32,916 nt of DNA. Source: DASZPL01 sp035550315. Lineage in GTDB: Bacteria; Actinomycetota; Actinomycetes; JAFAQI01. Positions 14,477 through 21,342 of the stretch are shown piece after piece. The stretch's first letter is position 1; each line of letters opens with the position of its first letter. Both the position numbers and the translations under genes were made by a program. The notes under the pieces are model-generated. The model did not search any database. It was not told the DNA's origin and was given only the letters and a program-made list of their open reading frames with translations. The DNA lies in assembly GCA_035550315.1 (NCBI GenBank), contig DASZPL010000037.1, positions 1-32,916 on the forward strand, in the 5' to 3' direction.

Positions 14477-15850
14477 CTACGACGTGGGCATGTCCACGAA
14501 CCGCGAGTAGTGCAGCTGGGACGAGACCACGATGTCGCGGGTGGGGCCGTTGCGGTGCTTCGCCACGATCAGGTCGGCCTCGCCGGCGCGCGGCGACTCC
14601 CGTTCGTAGGCATCGTCGCGGTGCAGCAAGATCACCATGTCGGCGTCTTGCTCGATCGCGCCGGACTCACGAAGGTCGGCGAGCTGCGGGCGCTTGTCGG
14701 CGCGTTGCTCGGCGCCACGGTTCAGCTGGCTGATCGCGATCACCGGGACCGCGAGCTCCTTGGCAAGCAGCTTCAGCGACCGGCTCATCTCGGCGACCTC
14801 TTGCTGCCGGTTTTCGATCCGCCGCGGGCTGGTCATCAACTGCAGGTAGTCGACGACCACGACCCGCAGGTCGTGCCGCTGCTTCAGCCGGCGGGCCTTG
14901 GCCCGGATCTCCATCATGGTGAGGTTCGGCGAGTCGTCGATGAACATCGGCGCCTGCGCGACCTCACCCATCCGCACGGCGAGCCGGTTCCAGTCGTCGT
15001 CGTTGAGCGTGCCGGTGCGGATGCGGGTGAGCGGGATGCGCGCCTCAGCCGAGAGCAGCCGCATGGTGATCTCGCTCTTGCCCATCTCCAGCGAGAACAC
15101 GACGCCGGCCTGCCCGTGCGTGATCGACGCCGAGCGCAAGATGTCGAGCCCGACCGTGCTTTTGCCCATGCCCGGCCGACCGGCGATGACGATCAACTGG
15201 CCGGCGTGCAAGCCGTTGGTCAGGTTGTCCAGGTCGCGGAAGCCGGTGGGGACGCCGAACAACTCACCGGCGCGGCTCCCGATCGCCTCGATCTCGTTGT
15301 ACGTCGCCCACATCGCCTGCTCGAGCGGGACGTAGTCCTCGCTCGTGCGCCGCTCGAGCACGTCGTAGATCGCCGCCTGGGCGCGGTCGACGACGTCGTC
15401 GACGTCACCGCCGGCGCCGGAGGCGGCGCCGTACCCGAGCTGCACCACCTTCGTGCCCGCCTCGACCAGCCGCCGCAGGATGGCGCGGTCGCGCACGATC
15501 TGCGCGTAGTAGCCGGCGTTGGCCGCGGTCGGCACCGCCGCGATCAAGGTGTGGAGGTACGGCGCCCCGCCCACCCGCTCCAGCGACGCCGTGCGGGTGA
15601 GCTCGGCCGCGATCGTCACCGGGTCGGCCGGCTCGCCCTTGCCGTACAGCTCCAGGATCGCGTCGTAGATCGTCTGGTGCGCCGGCCGGTAGAAGTCGGT
15701 CGGCCGCAGCACCTCGACCACGTCCGCGATGGCGTCCTTCGACAGCAGCATGCCGCCGAGCGCGCACTGCTCGGCGGCGATGTCCTGCGGTGGCGTCCGG
15801 TCGACGTCGACGGGGCCACCCGGCATCGGGACCAGTTCGCCGACGCTCAT
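14477..15850 (-). CDS. dnaB: replicative DNA helicase DnaB
   Basis: The replicative hexameric helicase that unwinds DNA at the fork. 457 residues: N-terminal DnaB domain (about 15-120, PPQDIAAEQCALGGMLLSKDAIADVVEVL), linker, and a RecA-type ATPase domain with Walker A GRPGMGKST (Lys230), Walker B VVVVDYLQLM, and the DnaB loop ISQLNRGAEQRADKRPQLADLRESGAIEQDAD. The length is that of an intein-free DnaB; some actinobacterial dnaB genes carry inteins at the Walker A or downstream sites, and none is present here. GGAGGGAG precedes the ATG. A perfect LexA box lies 17 bp upstream, an unusual arrangement for dnaB. It follows the rpsF-ssb-rpsR-rplI operon but is separated from it by a terminator and about 300 bp. 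Confidence 0.97.
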   Translation of the reverse strand: MSVGELVPMPGGPVDVDRTPPQDIAAEQCALGGMLLSKDAIADVVEVLRPTDFYRPAHQTIYDAILELYGKGEPADPVTIAAELTRTASLERVGGAPYLHTLIAAVPTAANAGYYAQIVRDRAILRRLVEAGTKVVQLGYGAASGAGGDVDDVVDRAQAAIYDVLERRTSEDYVPLEQAMWATYNEIEAIGSRAGELFGVPTGFRDLDNLTNGLHAGQLIVIAGRPGMGKSTVGLDILRSASITHGQAGVVFSLEMGKSEITMRLLSAEARIPLTRIRTGTLNDDDWNRLAVRMGEVAQAPMFIDDSPNLTMMEIRAKARRLKQRHDLRVVVVDYLQLMTSPRRIENRQQEVAEMSRSLKLLAKELAVPVIAISQLNRGAEQRADKRPQLADLRESGAIEQDADMVILLHRDDAYERESPRAGEADLIVAKHRNGPTRDIVVSSQLHYSRFVDMPTS

Positions 15851-15866
15851 CGCCGCGCTCCCTCCA

Positions 15867-15882
15867 TCGAACGCACGTTCGA
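15867..15882. promoter_or_regulatory. perfect LexA/SOS box in the dnaB leader
   Basis: TCGAACGCACGTTCGA is a perfect inverted repeat (TCGAAC-N4-GTTCGA), the consensus LexA operator of Gram-positive and actinobacterial species. It lies 17 bp before the dnaB ATG, immediately upstream of the ribosome binding site, and would block transcription or early elongation of dnaB when bound. Confidence 0.75.
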
Positions 15883-15992
15883 CATGAGATCACACGGGTG
15901 CGACATCACCTGGTGACGCTAGGCCGCGCCGAGCGGGCGCGGGCCGGATCTGCCGCTCGAATTCAGCCCGACTGTGCAGCCGGTTGTGGGTT

Positions 15993-16028
15993 GGCTGTGC
16001 ACGACCCGCCGAGGCCCGGTGCACAGCC
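15993..16028. repeat. 10-bp inverted repeat in the dnaB-rplI spacer
   Basis: GGCTGTGCAC (15993-16002) and GTGCACAGCC (16019-16028) are perfect complements around a 16-nt spacer. A third related word, CTGTGCAGCC, lies at about 15972-15981. It may be an RNA hairpin in the dnaB leader or a protein-binding site. Confidence 0.5.
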
Positions 16029-16036
16029 TGTGGGAA

Positions 16037-16107
16037 ACCCCGTGGATAGCGCCGGCCGTGGCACCGCGACACGCGTTCTGACCTGCGGTTTCGGTCGTCC
16101 ACGGGGT
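16037..16107. repeat. long-range 10-bp inverted repeat in the dnaB-rplI spacer
   Basis: ACCCCGTGGA (16037-16046) and TCCACGGGGT (16098-16107) are perfect complements 51 nt apart. Each contains a degenerate DnaA-box-like core (CGTGGATAG at 16041-16049; TCGTCCACG at 16095-16103). It could close a structured RNA or be a DnaA-box-like pair. Confidence 0.45.
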
Positions 16108-16114
16108 GTTGAGG

Positions 16115-16141
16115 AAAACATTTCGGCCGCGGCCGGCCGCG
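16115..16141 (-). terminator. intrinsic terminator after rplI
   Basis: The 14-bp perfect palindrome CGCGGCCGGCCGCG (16128-16141) starts eight bases after the rplI stop on the minus strand and is followed by a T-rich stretch (TTTT at 16118 to 16115). It should end the rpsF-ssb-rpsR-rplI transcript and separate it from dnaB. Confidence 0.55.
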
Positions 16142-16149
16142 ATGCCGGC

Positions 16150-16605
16150 TCAGGCCGAGTCGGGCACGACCTCGATCTCGACCGACGCGGTCACCTCGGG
16201 GTGCAGCCGCACCGACACGGTGTGGCTGCCGAGCGACTTGATGTGCGCCTTGGGCAGCTCGATCCGGCGGCGATCCAGGGTCGGCCCGCCGGCGGCGGTC
16301 ACCGCCGCGACGACGTCGGCCGGGGTCACCGAGCCGAACAGCCGGCCGGACGCACCGGCCCGCGACGGCAGCGTGACCTGCAGCGCCGCGAGCTGGTCCG
16401 CGATCACCTGGGCCTCACTGCGGTCGGCGATCTCGCGGGCGTCGCGGCCGCGGCGCAGCGCCGCCACCTGCGACTCGCCGCCGCGGGTCCAGCGGATGGC
16501 CAGCCCCCGCGGCACCAGGTAGTTGCGGCCGTAACCGTCCTTGACCTCGACCACGTCGCCGGCGCTGCCGAGCCGCGACACTTCCTGCGTCAGGATGAGC
16601 TTCAT
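16150..16605 (-). CDS. rplI: 50S ribosomal protein L9
   Basis: 151-residue L9, which binds 23S rRNA near the L1 stalk and helps reading-frame fidelity. The N-terminal domain MKLILTQEVSRLGSAGDVVEVKDGYGRNYLVPRGLA is the family signature. A long connecting helix (about 45-75) leads to the C-terminal domain with GRLFGSVTPADVVAAV and the strand-rich end SHTVSVRLHPEVTASVEIEVV. Length is usual (about 148-152). Last gene of the rpsF-ssb-rpsR-rplI operon; ten bases separate it from rpsR, and a palindromic terminator follows. Confidence 0.97.
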   Translation of the reverse strand: MKLILTQEVSRLGSAGDVVEVKDGYGRNYLVPRGLAIRWTRGGESQVAALRRGRDAREIADRSEAQVIADQLAALQVTLPSRAGASGRLFGSVTPADVVAAVTAAGGPTLDRRRIELPKAHIKSLGSHTVSVRLHPEVTASVEIEVVPDSA

Positions 16606-16615
16606 CGCCGGCCTC

Positions 16616-16852
16616 TCAGCGCGCCGTGCTGGTGTAGGGCAGCAGCGCCATCTCGCGGCTGTTCTTCACCGCGACGGCGATGTCGCGCTGGTGCTGCGAG
16701 CAGTTGCCGGTCACCCGGCGCGCACGGATCTTGCCGCGGTCGGAGATGTACTTGCGCAGCAGCGTCGTGTCCTTGTAGTCGATGTAGGTCGTCTTGTCCT
16801 TGCAGAACGCGCAAACCTTCTTCTTCGGCTTGCGCAGCACTTGCTTGGCCAT
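16616..16852 (-). CDS. rpsR: 30S ribosomal protein S18 (zinc-binding form)
   Basis: 78-residue S18, partner of S6 on the 30S platform. The conserved core is YIDYKDTTLLRKYISDRGKIRARRVTGNC. It retains Cys14-x2-Cys17, Cys51 and His54, so it is the zinc-containing (C+) paralogue; actinobacteria often carry a second, zinc-free S18 elsewhere for zinc starvation. The true start at 16852 (MAKQVLRKPKK) lies inside a longer open frame running back to 17254 that is a shadow of ssb. A 6-bp hairpin (16876-16881 / 16888-16893) occupies the 62-bp gap from ssb and may affect expression of the distal genes. Confidence 0.96.
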   Translation of the reverse strand: MAKQVLRKPKKKVCAFCKDKTTYIDYKDTTLLRKYISDRGKIRARRVTGNCSQHQRDIAVAVKNSREMALLPYTSTAR

Positions 16853-16914
16853 CGTGGTGCTCCAGTCGGTGCGAGCCCTTCGCGACGGAAGGGATGGTCG
16901 GGGAAAATGGGTTG

Positions 16915-17394
16915 TTAGAAGGGCGGTTCGTCGCTGGTCGCGGCTGCGGCCGGCGTCGCCCACGGGTCGTCGTTCGACGGGGCGGAGCTGCCGGCGGATC
17001 CGCCGGAGTACGACGAGCCACCGGAGCGGGATGCCTTGGTGATCCGGGCGGTGGCGTTGCGCAACGAGGGGCCGACCTCGTCGACCTCGACCTCGAAGAC
17101 GGTGCGCTTCTCGCCTTCCTTGGTCTCGTAGGACCGCTGCTTCAGCCGACCCGAGACGATCACCCGCATGCCCCGCTGCAGCGACTCGGCGACGTTTTCC
17201 GCCGCCTGCCGCCAGACGTTGCAGGTCAGGAACAGGCTCTCGCCGTCTTTCCACTCGTTGGTCTGCCGGTCGAGATAGCGCGGGGTCGACGCGACCCGGA
17301 ACTTCGCGACCGCGGCCCCCGACGGGGTGAACCGCAGCTCGGGGTCGTCGACCAGGTTGCCGATCAGCGTGATGACCGTGTCGCCTGCTGCCAT
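16915..17394 (-). CDS. ssb: single-stranded DNA-binding protein
   Basis: 159-residue SSB, which protects single-stranded DNA at forks and recruits partners by its C-terminal tip. OB fold (about 5-110): VITLIGNLVDDPELRFTPSGAAVAKFRVAST, WKDGESLFLTCNVWRQAAENVAESLQRGMRVIVSGRLKQRSYETKEGEKRTVFEVEVDEVGPSLRNATARI, all typical of actinobacterial SSB. A Gly/Ser-rich linker follows, ending in the acidic tip DEPPF (canonical DDDIPF type). Lies seven bases after rpsF in the ribosomal operon. dnaB, which acts at the same fork, is the next transcription unit downstream. Confidence 0.97.
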   Translation of the reverse strand: MAAGDTVITLIGNLVDDPELRFTPSGAAVAKFRVASTPRYLDRQTNEWKDGESLFLTCNVWRQAAENVAESLQRGMRVIVSGRLKQRSYETKEGEKRTVFEVEVDEVGPSLRNATARITKASRSGGSSYSGGSAGSSAPSNDDPWATPAAAATSDEPPF

Positions 17395-17401
17395 GGCGCG
17401 C

Positions 17402-17692
17402 CTACTTCGCGTCCGGCCGCAGCACCTTGGTGCGCAGCACGGCGTCGTTGAGGTTGAGCTGGCGGTCGAGCTCCTTGACGGTTGCCGGCTCGGCGGTCAC
17501 GTCGAGGACGGCGTAGATCCCCTCGACCCGGTGCTGGATCTCGTAGGCCAGCCGGCGACGGCCCCAGATGTCGACGTTGTCGACCGTGCCGCCGGCGGAG
17601 CGGATCACGCCGAGGAACTGGTCGAGGGACGGGGCGACGGTGCGCTCCTCGAGGTCTGGATCGAGGATGACCATCAGTTCGTAACGACGCAT
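17402..17692 (-). CDS. rpsF: 30S ribosomal protein S6
   Basis: 96-residue S6: MRRYELMVILDPDLEERTVAPSLDQFLGVIRSAGGTVDNVDIWGRRRLAYEIQHRVEGIYAVLDVTAEPATVKELDRQLNLNDAVLRTKVLRPDAK-type sequence covers the whole ferredoxin-like fold, with the family motif WGRRRLAYEIQ. It pairs with S18 on the 30S platform. A strong AGGAGG ribosome binding site precedes the ATG. First gene of the operon; its leader has a candidate S6:S18 hairpin, and a possible -10 (TAGCCT, 17806 to 17801 on the minus strand) lies about 110 bases upstream. Confidence 0.97.
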   Translation of the reverse strand: MRRYELMVILDPDLEERTVAPSLDQFLGVIRSAGGTVDNVDIWGRRRLAYEIQHRVEGIYAVLDVTAEPATVKELDRQLNLNDAVLRTKVLRPDAK

Positions 17693-17721
17693 GCGCGCAA
17701 CCCACCTCCTCTGGACTCAAT

Positions 17722-17748
17722 GCCGCCAACACGGTGAAGGCGGGCGGC
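17722..17748 (-). promoter_or_regulatory. candidate S6:S18 autoregulatory leader hairpin of rpsF
   Basis: On the transcript, GCCGCC (17748 to 17743) pairs with GGCGGC (17727 to 17722) around a 15-nt loop that contains CACCG (17736 to 17732), 29 nt before the rpsF start. Bacterial rpsF leaders are known to carry a hairpin with a CACCG-type element bound by the S6:S18 complex. The match here is by eye and covers only the core. Confidence 0.35.
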
Positions 17749-17828
17749 CACCACCGGCGGTCCGGCAGTGGCAGGAGGCTGCTCGCGTCGAGCGCGGACC
17801 AGGCTAGCAGCGCCCCGCGGTGCGGAGC

Positions 17829-18638
17829 CTACGGCCGACCACCGTCATCGCGGCGCTCGTCGTCCACAGTCGCGCCGCCGTCCGCCCGGGCGAGTACGGC
17901 GCGCCCCACGCCCGCTCCGACCCCCAGCACGAGCAGGGCGGCGACCGCCGCCGGCAACCCGGCGCCGTCACCGCTCACCGGCTCGATCGGCCCGCTCTGC
18001 ACCGCGGCGTGCGGATCCACCGCGCCGCCGGCAGCGGGCAGGCCGGGCGCGACCTTCGGGTTGGCGCCCGGCGCCGCCGTCGTGGACCCGGTCGGCAGCG
18101 GCGGCAGGCTGACGGAGATTGGCGGCGGCAGGCCGCCATGCCGTCGGTGTCCGTGGCCGCGGCGGTGCGGCGTGGCCCGATGGTGGGTGCGGTGGCGCGA
18201 ATGCGCCGACGCCGACGGAGATGCCGACGGGTGGGTCGACGGGCGGGGGGACGGCGACCGGGTGGGCGATGGCGTCGGCTTCGGCTTGGTCACGGTGATG
18301 GTGCCGTGCCCGGTCCGAAGCCCGTCGGTCGCGGTCACCCGGAAAGCGCCAACCGCGCGGGCCACGAAGTTGGGCGCGGCAGCTGAGCCGGTGGATGCGT
18401 TCGCGCCGATCACCGCGCGATAGCTGGTGTCGGCGACGGTGATGGTGAGCCGGACGCCGGTGACGTTGGTGAACCGGACGCATCCGCCCTCGGGGACGGT
18501 GGTCGAGGACACCGCGAAGCTCAGGCCGGGCGCGACCGCAATGCCGGCACAACTGGCCGCGACGGCAGGCGCCCGACCCGACAGCGCCGCGACGGCCGCC
18601 AGGCCGACGGCCACCACCGAGAGCCGGGCACGTCGCAT
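17829..18638 (-). CDS. secreted, membrane-anchored Ser/Pro-rich protein with cupredoxin-like domain
   Basis: A 269-residue protein of unknown function from ATG 18638. A signal peptide (MRRARLSVVAVGLAAVAALSG, cleavage near AVAA about residue 28) leads to a beta-rich domain of about 85 residues (SCAGIAVAPGLSFAVSSTTVPEGGCVRFTNVTG to GHGTITV), which looks like a cupredoxin fold but lacks the His/Cys/Met copper ligands. Two Cys may form a disulfide. Then come a Pro/Ser/Thr-rich stretch (KPKPTPSPTRSPSPRPSTH), a His/Arg-rich segment, another Pro-rich linker, and a C-terminal hydrophobic helix (GLPAAVAALLVLGVGAGVG) with an acidic/basic tail. It should cross the cell wall from a C-terminal membrane anchor. 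It sits between the PBP gene and rpsF. The open frame extends 13 codons upstream of the chosen start without signal-peptide character. Confidence 0.72.
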   Translation of the reverse strand: MRRARLSVVAVGLAAVAALSGRAPAVAASCAGIAVAPGLSFAVSSTTVPEGGCVRFTNVTGVRLTITVADTSYRAVIGANASTGSAAAPNFVARAVGAFRVTATDGLRTGHGTITVTKPKPTPSPTRSPSPRPSTHPSASPSASAHSRHRTHHRATPHRRGHGHRRHGGLPPPISVSLPPLPTGSTTAAPGANPKVAPGLPAAGGAVDPHAAVQSGPIEPVSGDGAGLPAAVAALLVLGVGAGVGRAVLARADGGATVDDERRDDGGRP

Positions 18639-18687
18639 CCGTCCATGGTGCCAACCCCCGGCCGGATTCGCCGCCACGCCGGTCCGC

Positions 18688-20760
18688 TCAGCGCCGCGGC
18701 GGTGACTGGCTCGGGGGGCCGCCGACCAGCGGGCTACTGGACGGCGACGGGCTCAGCGTCGGCGACGGCGAGGACTGCGTGGGTGACGGCGACGGGCTCG
18801 CAGATTGGCTGTGTCGTCGGGTCGGCGTCGGCGAAGTGGACGGGCTGGTGGAGGGCGGCGGCGGCGACGTCGTCCCCGTGAACGTCGTCGTCGGGAACTG
18901 CAGCACGGGCGCGCCCGCCAGCGCCTGGTTCATCGTCGCCTGCCAGATCTTGGCGGGGATGTCGCCACCGAAGACCTCGAGCCCGCTGGCCGTGACCGGT
19001 TGATGCGAATGCTTGGTGTCGTTGCCGAGCCACACCGCGGTCGCGAGCTGCGGCGTGAAGCCGATGAACCAGGCGTTGGTGTTGTCGGTCGTCGTACCCG
19101 TCTTGCCCGCAGCCGGCCGGCCGGTCAATGCCTTGCCGCACGCCGTCCCGCCCCACGAGCAGTCGAGCACCTTGGTCATCGCGTACGTCGCTTGCGCCGC
19201 AACCGACTCCGAGTAGGCCCGATGCGTCGACGGGTGAGCCCGGTAGATCGTGGTGCCGTCGACGACCTTGACCGAAGAAATCAGATACGGCTTCGCGGCG
19301 ATCCCCTTCGCGGCAATCGTGGCGTAGCCGACCGCCTGGTCGAGCACCGACACCGGCTCGGTGCCGAGCGAGACCTCCGGGAACTTCGACAGCTTGGTCG
19401 ACTTGGGGATGCCGGAGTCGTAGGCGACTTCGTCGACGTTCGTGGGCCCGACCTTCTGGGCCAGCGGCACGAACACGGTGTTGATCGACTGCGCCAGCGC
19501 GCGGGTCAGGGTGCACGGGCTGGAGCAGGCCTCGCCGCCGGCGTTGGAGATGCCGGTCGTGGTGCCCGGGAACGGGATGTGCGGCGATCCCGGAAACTCG
19601 GTGTCGTTGAGGCTGATGCCCTGCTTCAGCGCCGCGATCAGCGTGTACGGCTTCATCGACGACCCCGGCGGCCGGGCGAAGCTGCTCCCGATCCCGGTCA
19701 AGTCGACGCAGTCGTCCGAGGTCAAGTGCTTGCAGTACTCCCGCCCGCCCCACATCGCCTCGATCGCCCCGTCACCCGGCTTGATCGAGACCAGCCCGCT
19801 CTCCGGCCGGCCGTGGTGGTTCGTGACGAACTGGTTCTCTGCGTCGCGCGCCGCATGCTGCGCCTTGCGGTTGATCGTCGTGACCACCTTCAGCCCGCCG
19901 AGCTCCCACTGCGCCTGGGTAATGCCGTCGTCGGTGATCAGCTCGTCGCGGACCGCGTTGCAGATGAACGCCTTGTAGCCGCGGCTGCAGCCGGTGGTCG
20001 CAGCGTTCTGTTGCGTCGCCGGGAAGTGCAGTCGTTTGGCGTGGCGCGCCGACAACCAGTGCTCCGTGACCATGCCGTTGATCACGTAGTCCCAGCGCGC
20101 GTGGGCGGCGTGCGGGTTGATCTGCGGGTCGTAGATTCCCGGTCCGTTGATCACCGCCGCGAGCAGCGCGCCCTGCGCCGTGGTGAGTTGCGAGACGCTG
20201 CGGCCGAAGTATGCCTTGGCCGCGGCCTGGATGCCGTAGGCGTTGCGGCCGAAGTAGATGGTGTTGAGGTAGTCGTCGAGGATCGTCGCCTTCGACCGCA
20301 CCTGGCCGAGCTTCAGCGCGATCAGGATCTCCTTGATCTTGCGGGTGAACGACCGCTGCGCGGACAGGTAGGCGTTCTTGACGTACTGCTGCGTGATCGT
20401 CGACCCGCCCTGCGAGATGTCGCCGCCGCGCAGGTCGTCGAACAGCGCGCGCATGATGCCGGTCGCGGAGATGCCGGGCTCGGAGTAGAAGTTCCGGTCC
20501 TCGGCGGCCAGCACGGCGTGCTGCACCCGCTTCGGCACCTCGGACAGCGGGACGTCGATGCGGTTGGCCGCGCCGACCCGGGCGAGCACGGTGTGGCCGT
20601 CGCTGTAGTAGAGCGTCGTCGTCTGTGCCGCCGCCAGCGCGGTCGGCGACGGAATCGACGTGCGGGCGTACGCGACGCCGAGCAGCGCCGCGCAGGCGAC
20701 CACGGCAGCAACCAGGCCCCACACCACCTGCCGGCGGGCGGGGATGAACCGGGCGATCAC
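18688..20760 (-). CDS. ponA: class A penicillin-binding protein (transglycosylase/transpeptidase)
   Basis: A bifunctional peptidoglycan synthase of 690 residues. A short cytosolic basic start and a membrane helix (about 12-32) are followed by the GT51 glycosyltransferase domain with catalytic Glu87 in AAEDRNFYSEPG and QGGSTITQQYVKN. The transpeptidase domain has SxxK at Ser367 (SSMK), SxN at Ser425 (SIN) and KTG at Lys553. A C-terminal extension of about 60 residues is Ser/Pro/Thr-rich (many SPSP units). No PASTA domain is present. The start overlaps the DUF5318 stop as GTGA, so the two are coupled. The same DUF5318-PonA1 pair occurs in mycobacteria. Polymerises and cross-links the cell wall at the outer face of the membrane. 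Confidence 0.95.
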   Translation of the reverse strand: MIARFIPARRQVVWGLVAAVVACAALLGVAYARTSIPSPTALAAAQTTTLYYSDGHTVLARVGAANRIDVPLSEVPKRVQHAVLAAEDRNFYSEPGISATGIMRALFDDLRGGDISQGGSTITQQYVKNAYLSAQRSFTRKIKEILIALKLGQVRSKATILDDYLNTIYFGRNAYGIQAAAKAYFGRSVSQLTTAQGALLAAVINGPGIYDPQINPHAAHARWDYVINGMVTEHWLSARHAKRLHFPATQQNAATTGCSRGYKAFICNAVRDELITDDGITQAQWELGGLKVVTTINRKAQHAARDAENQFVTNHHGRPESGLVSIKPGDGAIEAMWGGREYCKHLTSDDCVDLTGIGSSFARPPGSSMKPYTLIAALKQGISLNDTEFPGSPHIPFPGTTTGISNAGGEACSSPCTLTRALAQSINTVFVPLAQKVGPTNVDEVAYDSGIPKSTKLSKFPEVSLGTEPVSVLDQAVGYATIAAKGIAAKPYLISSVKVVDGTTIYRAHPSTHRAYSESVAAQATYAMTKVLDCSWGGTACGKALTGRPAAGKTGTTTDNTNAWFIGFTPQLATAVWLGNDTKHSHQPVTASGLEVFGGDIPAKIWQATMNQALAGAPVLQFPTTTFTGTTSPPPPSTSPSTSPTPTRRHSQSASPSPSPTQSSPSPTLSPSPSSSPLVGGPPSQSPPRR
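18690..18870 (-). repeat. low-complexity Ser/Pro coding repeats at the PBP 3' end
   Basis: The last part of the PBP gene consists of degenerate GGCGAC/TGGGCGACGG-type units encoding SPSPSP. They match in style the Pro/Ser tract of the neighbouring secreted protein. Such tracts are prone to length change between strains. Confidence 0.6.
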
Positions 20761-21182
20761 GATTGCGATCGGCGCCGGCGGGCCACCGGCTCACCCGTGC
20801 CGAGCAGGTAAGAGGTGACCAAATGGTTCCATCCGCAGTCCAGGCAGACCTCCACGACGTACACCGAGAACTCGGGCAGCCGGGACGCCAGCTCGGCCAG
20901 TTCCCAGCGGGCGCGGGCGCGGCCGTTGCCGCCGGTCGGGAAGCACTCGCCGTAGGCGTAAGTGACGTGGACCAGGTCGGCGTCCTCGCACACCGGACAC
21001 GGCTCGTCGGTCGGCACGCCGTGGTAGCGAGCGGCGCGCCGCAGGTAGGTGTGGGCGTCGCAGGCGTCTTCGAACCGCACCCGCCCGGTGCGCAAGCCGG
21101 CCAGGACGGCGCGGCGGGCCAACGCATAATCGACGACGCAGCGCGCCCCGGCGTCCGCCACCGGCGATCGCTGCGTCAGCAC
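20757..21182 (-). CDS. DUF5318 zinc-ribbon-like protein
   Basis: 141 residues, soluble. It belongs to DUF5318, found next to ponA1 in actinobacteria. Two CxxC pairs (Cys62/Cys65 in EPCPVCED and Cys113/Cys116 in VCLDCGWN) probably bind zinc. Other conserved segments are VDYALARRAVLAGLRTGR, HVTYAYGECFPTGGNGRAR and GWNHLVTSYLLG. GTG 21182 follows a TANNNT element by seven bases and has no Shine-Dalgarno, so it appears leaderless. The stop overlaps the PBP start. Role unknown; its fixed link with a class A PBP suggests a function connected to wall synthesis. Confidence 0.88.
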   Translation of the reverse strand: MLTQRSPVADAGARCVVDYALARRAVLAGLRTGRVRFEDACDAHTYLRRAARYHGVPTDEPCPVCEDADLVHVTYAYGECFPTGGNGRARARWELAELASRLPEFSVYVVEVCLDCGWNHLVTSYLLGTGEPVARRRRSQS

Positions 21183-21195
21183 GCCGGTCAGGGTA
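21182..21195 (-). promoter_or_regulatory. leaderless promoter of the DUF5318-PBP operon
   Basis: On the minus strand TACCCT (21195 to 21190) is followed after seven bases by the GTG start at 21182. This fits a TANNNT -10 with transcription starting at the start codon. The -35 is not obvious. Confidence 0.45.
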
Positions 21196-21204
21196 CGCCG
21201 CGAT

Positions 21205-21234
21205 TTGCATCGTCCGGGGGTAACCGGCTAACGT
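21205..21234 (+). promoter_or_regulatory. promoter of padR-ino1
   Basis: TTGCAT (21205-21210) and TAACGT (21229-21234) are spaced by 18 bp, an acceptable -35/-10 pair. Transcription would start near 21241, at the beginning of the large palindrome. The padR ATG is about 100 nt downstream. Confidence 0.45.
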
Positions 21235-21238
21235 GCGC

Positions 21239-21261
21239 CGATGTATCGACTCGATACATCG
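21239..21261. promoter_or_regulatory. PadR-type operator, perfect 11-bp-arm palindrome
   Basis: Arms CGATGTATCGA (21239-21249) and TCGATACATCG (21251-21261) flank a single C. It contains ATGT-N11-ACAT; PadR proteins commonly bind ATGT...ACAT palindromes. It covers the predicted transcription start of padR-ino1, so a bound PadR would repress its own operon. A smaller inverted repeat, CGCGAT-CGGT-ATCGCG (21294-21309), lies downstream in the leader. Confidence 0.7.
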
Positions 21262-21342
21262 ATCTGTACGACGACTGTGGATCACATCGGTCTCGCGATC
21301 GGTATCGCGCAGCGTCGGACTACCAAGTAGGGGAACGTCGGG

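Larger units (their letters stand above)
15851..16149. other. dnaB-rplI intergenic region without a convincing gene
   Basis: These 299 bp hold, on the minus strand in order, the rplI terminator, a 10-bp inverted repeat with a 51-nt spacer (16037-16046 / 16098-16107), a 10-bp inverted repeat with a 16-nt spacer (15993-16002 / 16019-16028), and the SOS box before dnaB. Several TGTGGNNAN-like and CTGTGCA words occur. A 70-codon minus-strand frame (15890-16102) is rich in Arg and looks non-coding. In mycobacteria a small hypothetical gene sits at this place; I see no equivalent. Confidence 0.6.

Noticed and set aside
15890..16102. 70-codon minus-strand frame between rplI and dnaB
   Set aside because: Arg/His/Pro-rich composition without ribosome binding site; overlaps the two long inverted repeats. 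More likely non-coding.
15972..16107. A replication origin in the dnaB-rplI spacer
   Set aside because: The DnaA-box-like words are degenerate, there is no AT-rich unwinding region, and dnaA/dnaN are not adjacent. Kept only as a structured spacer.
16876..16893. Hairpin between ssb and rpsR as a terminator
   Set aside because: No T-run follows on the minus strand and rpsR-rplI need read-through; at most an attenuating or processing hairpin.
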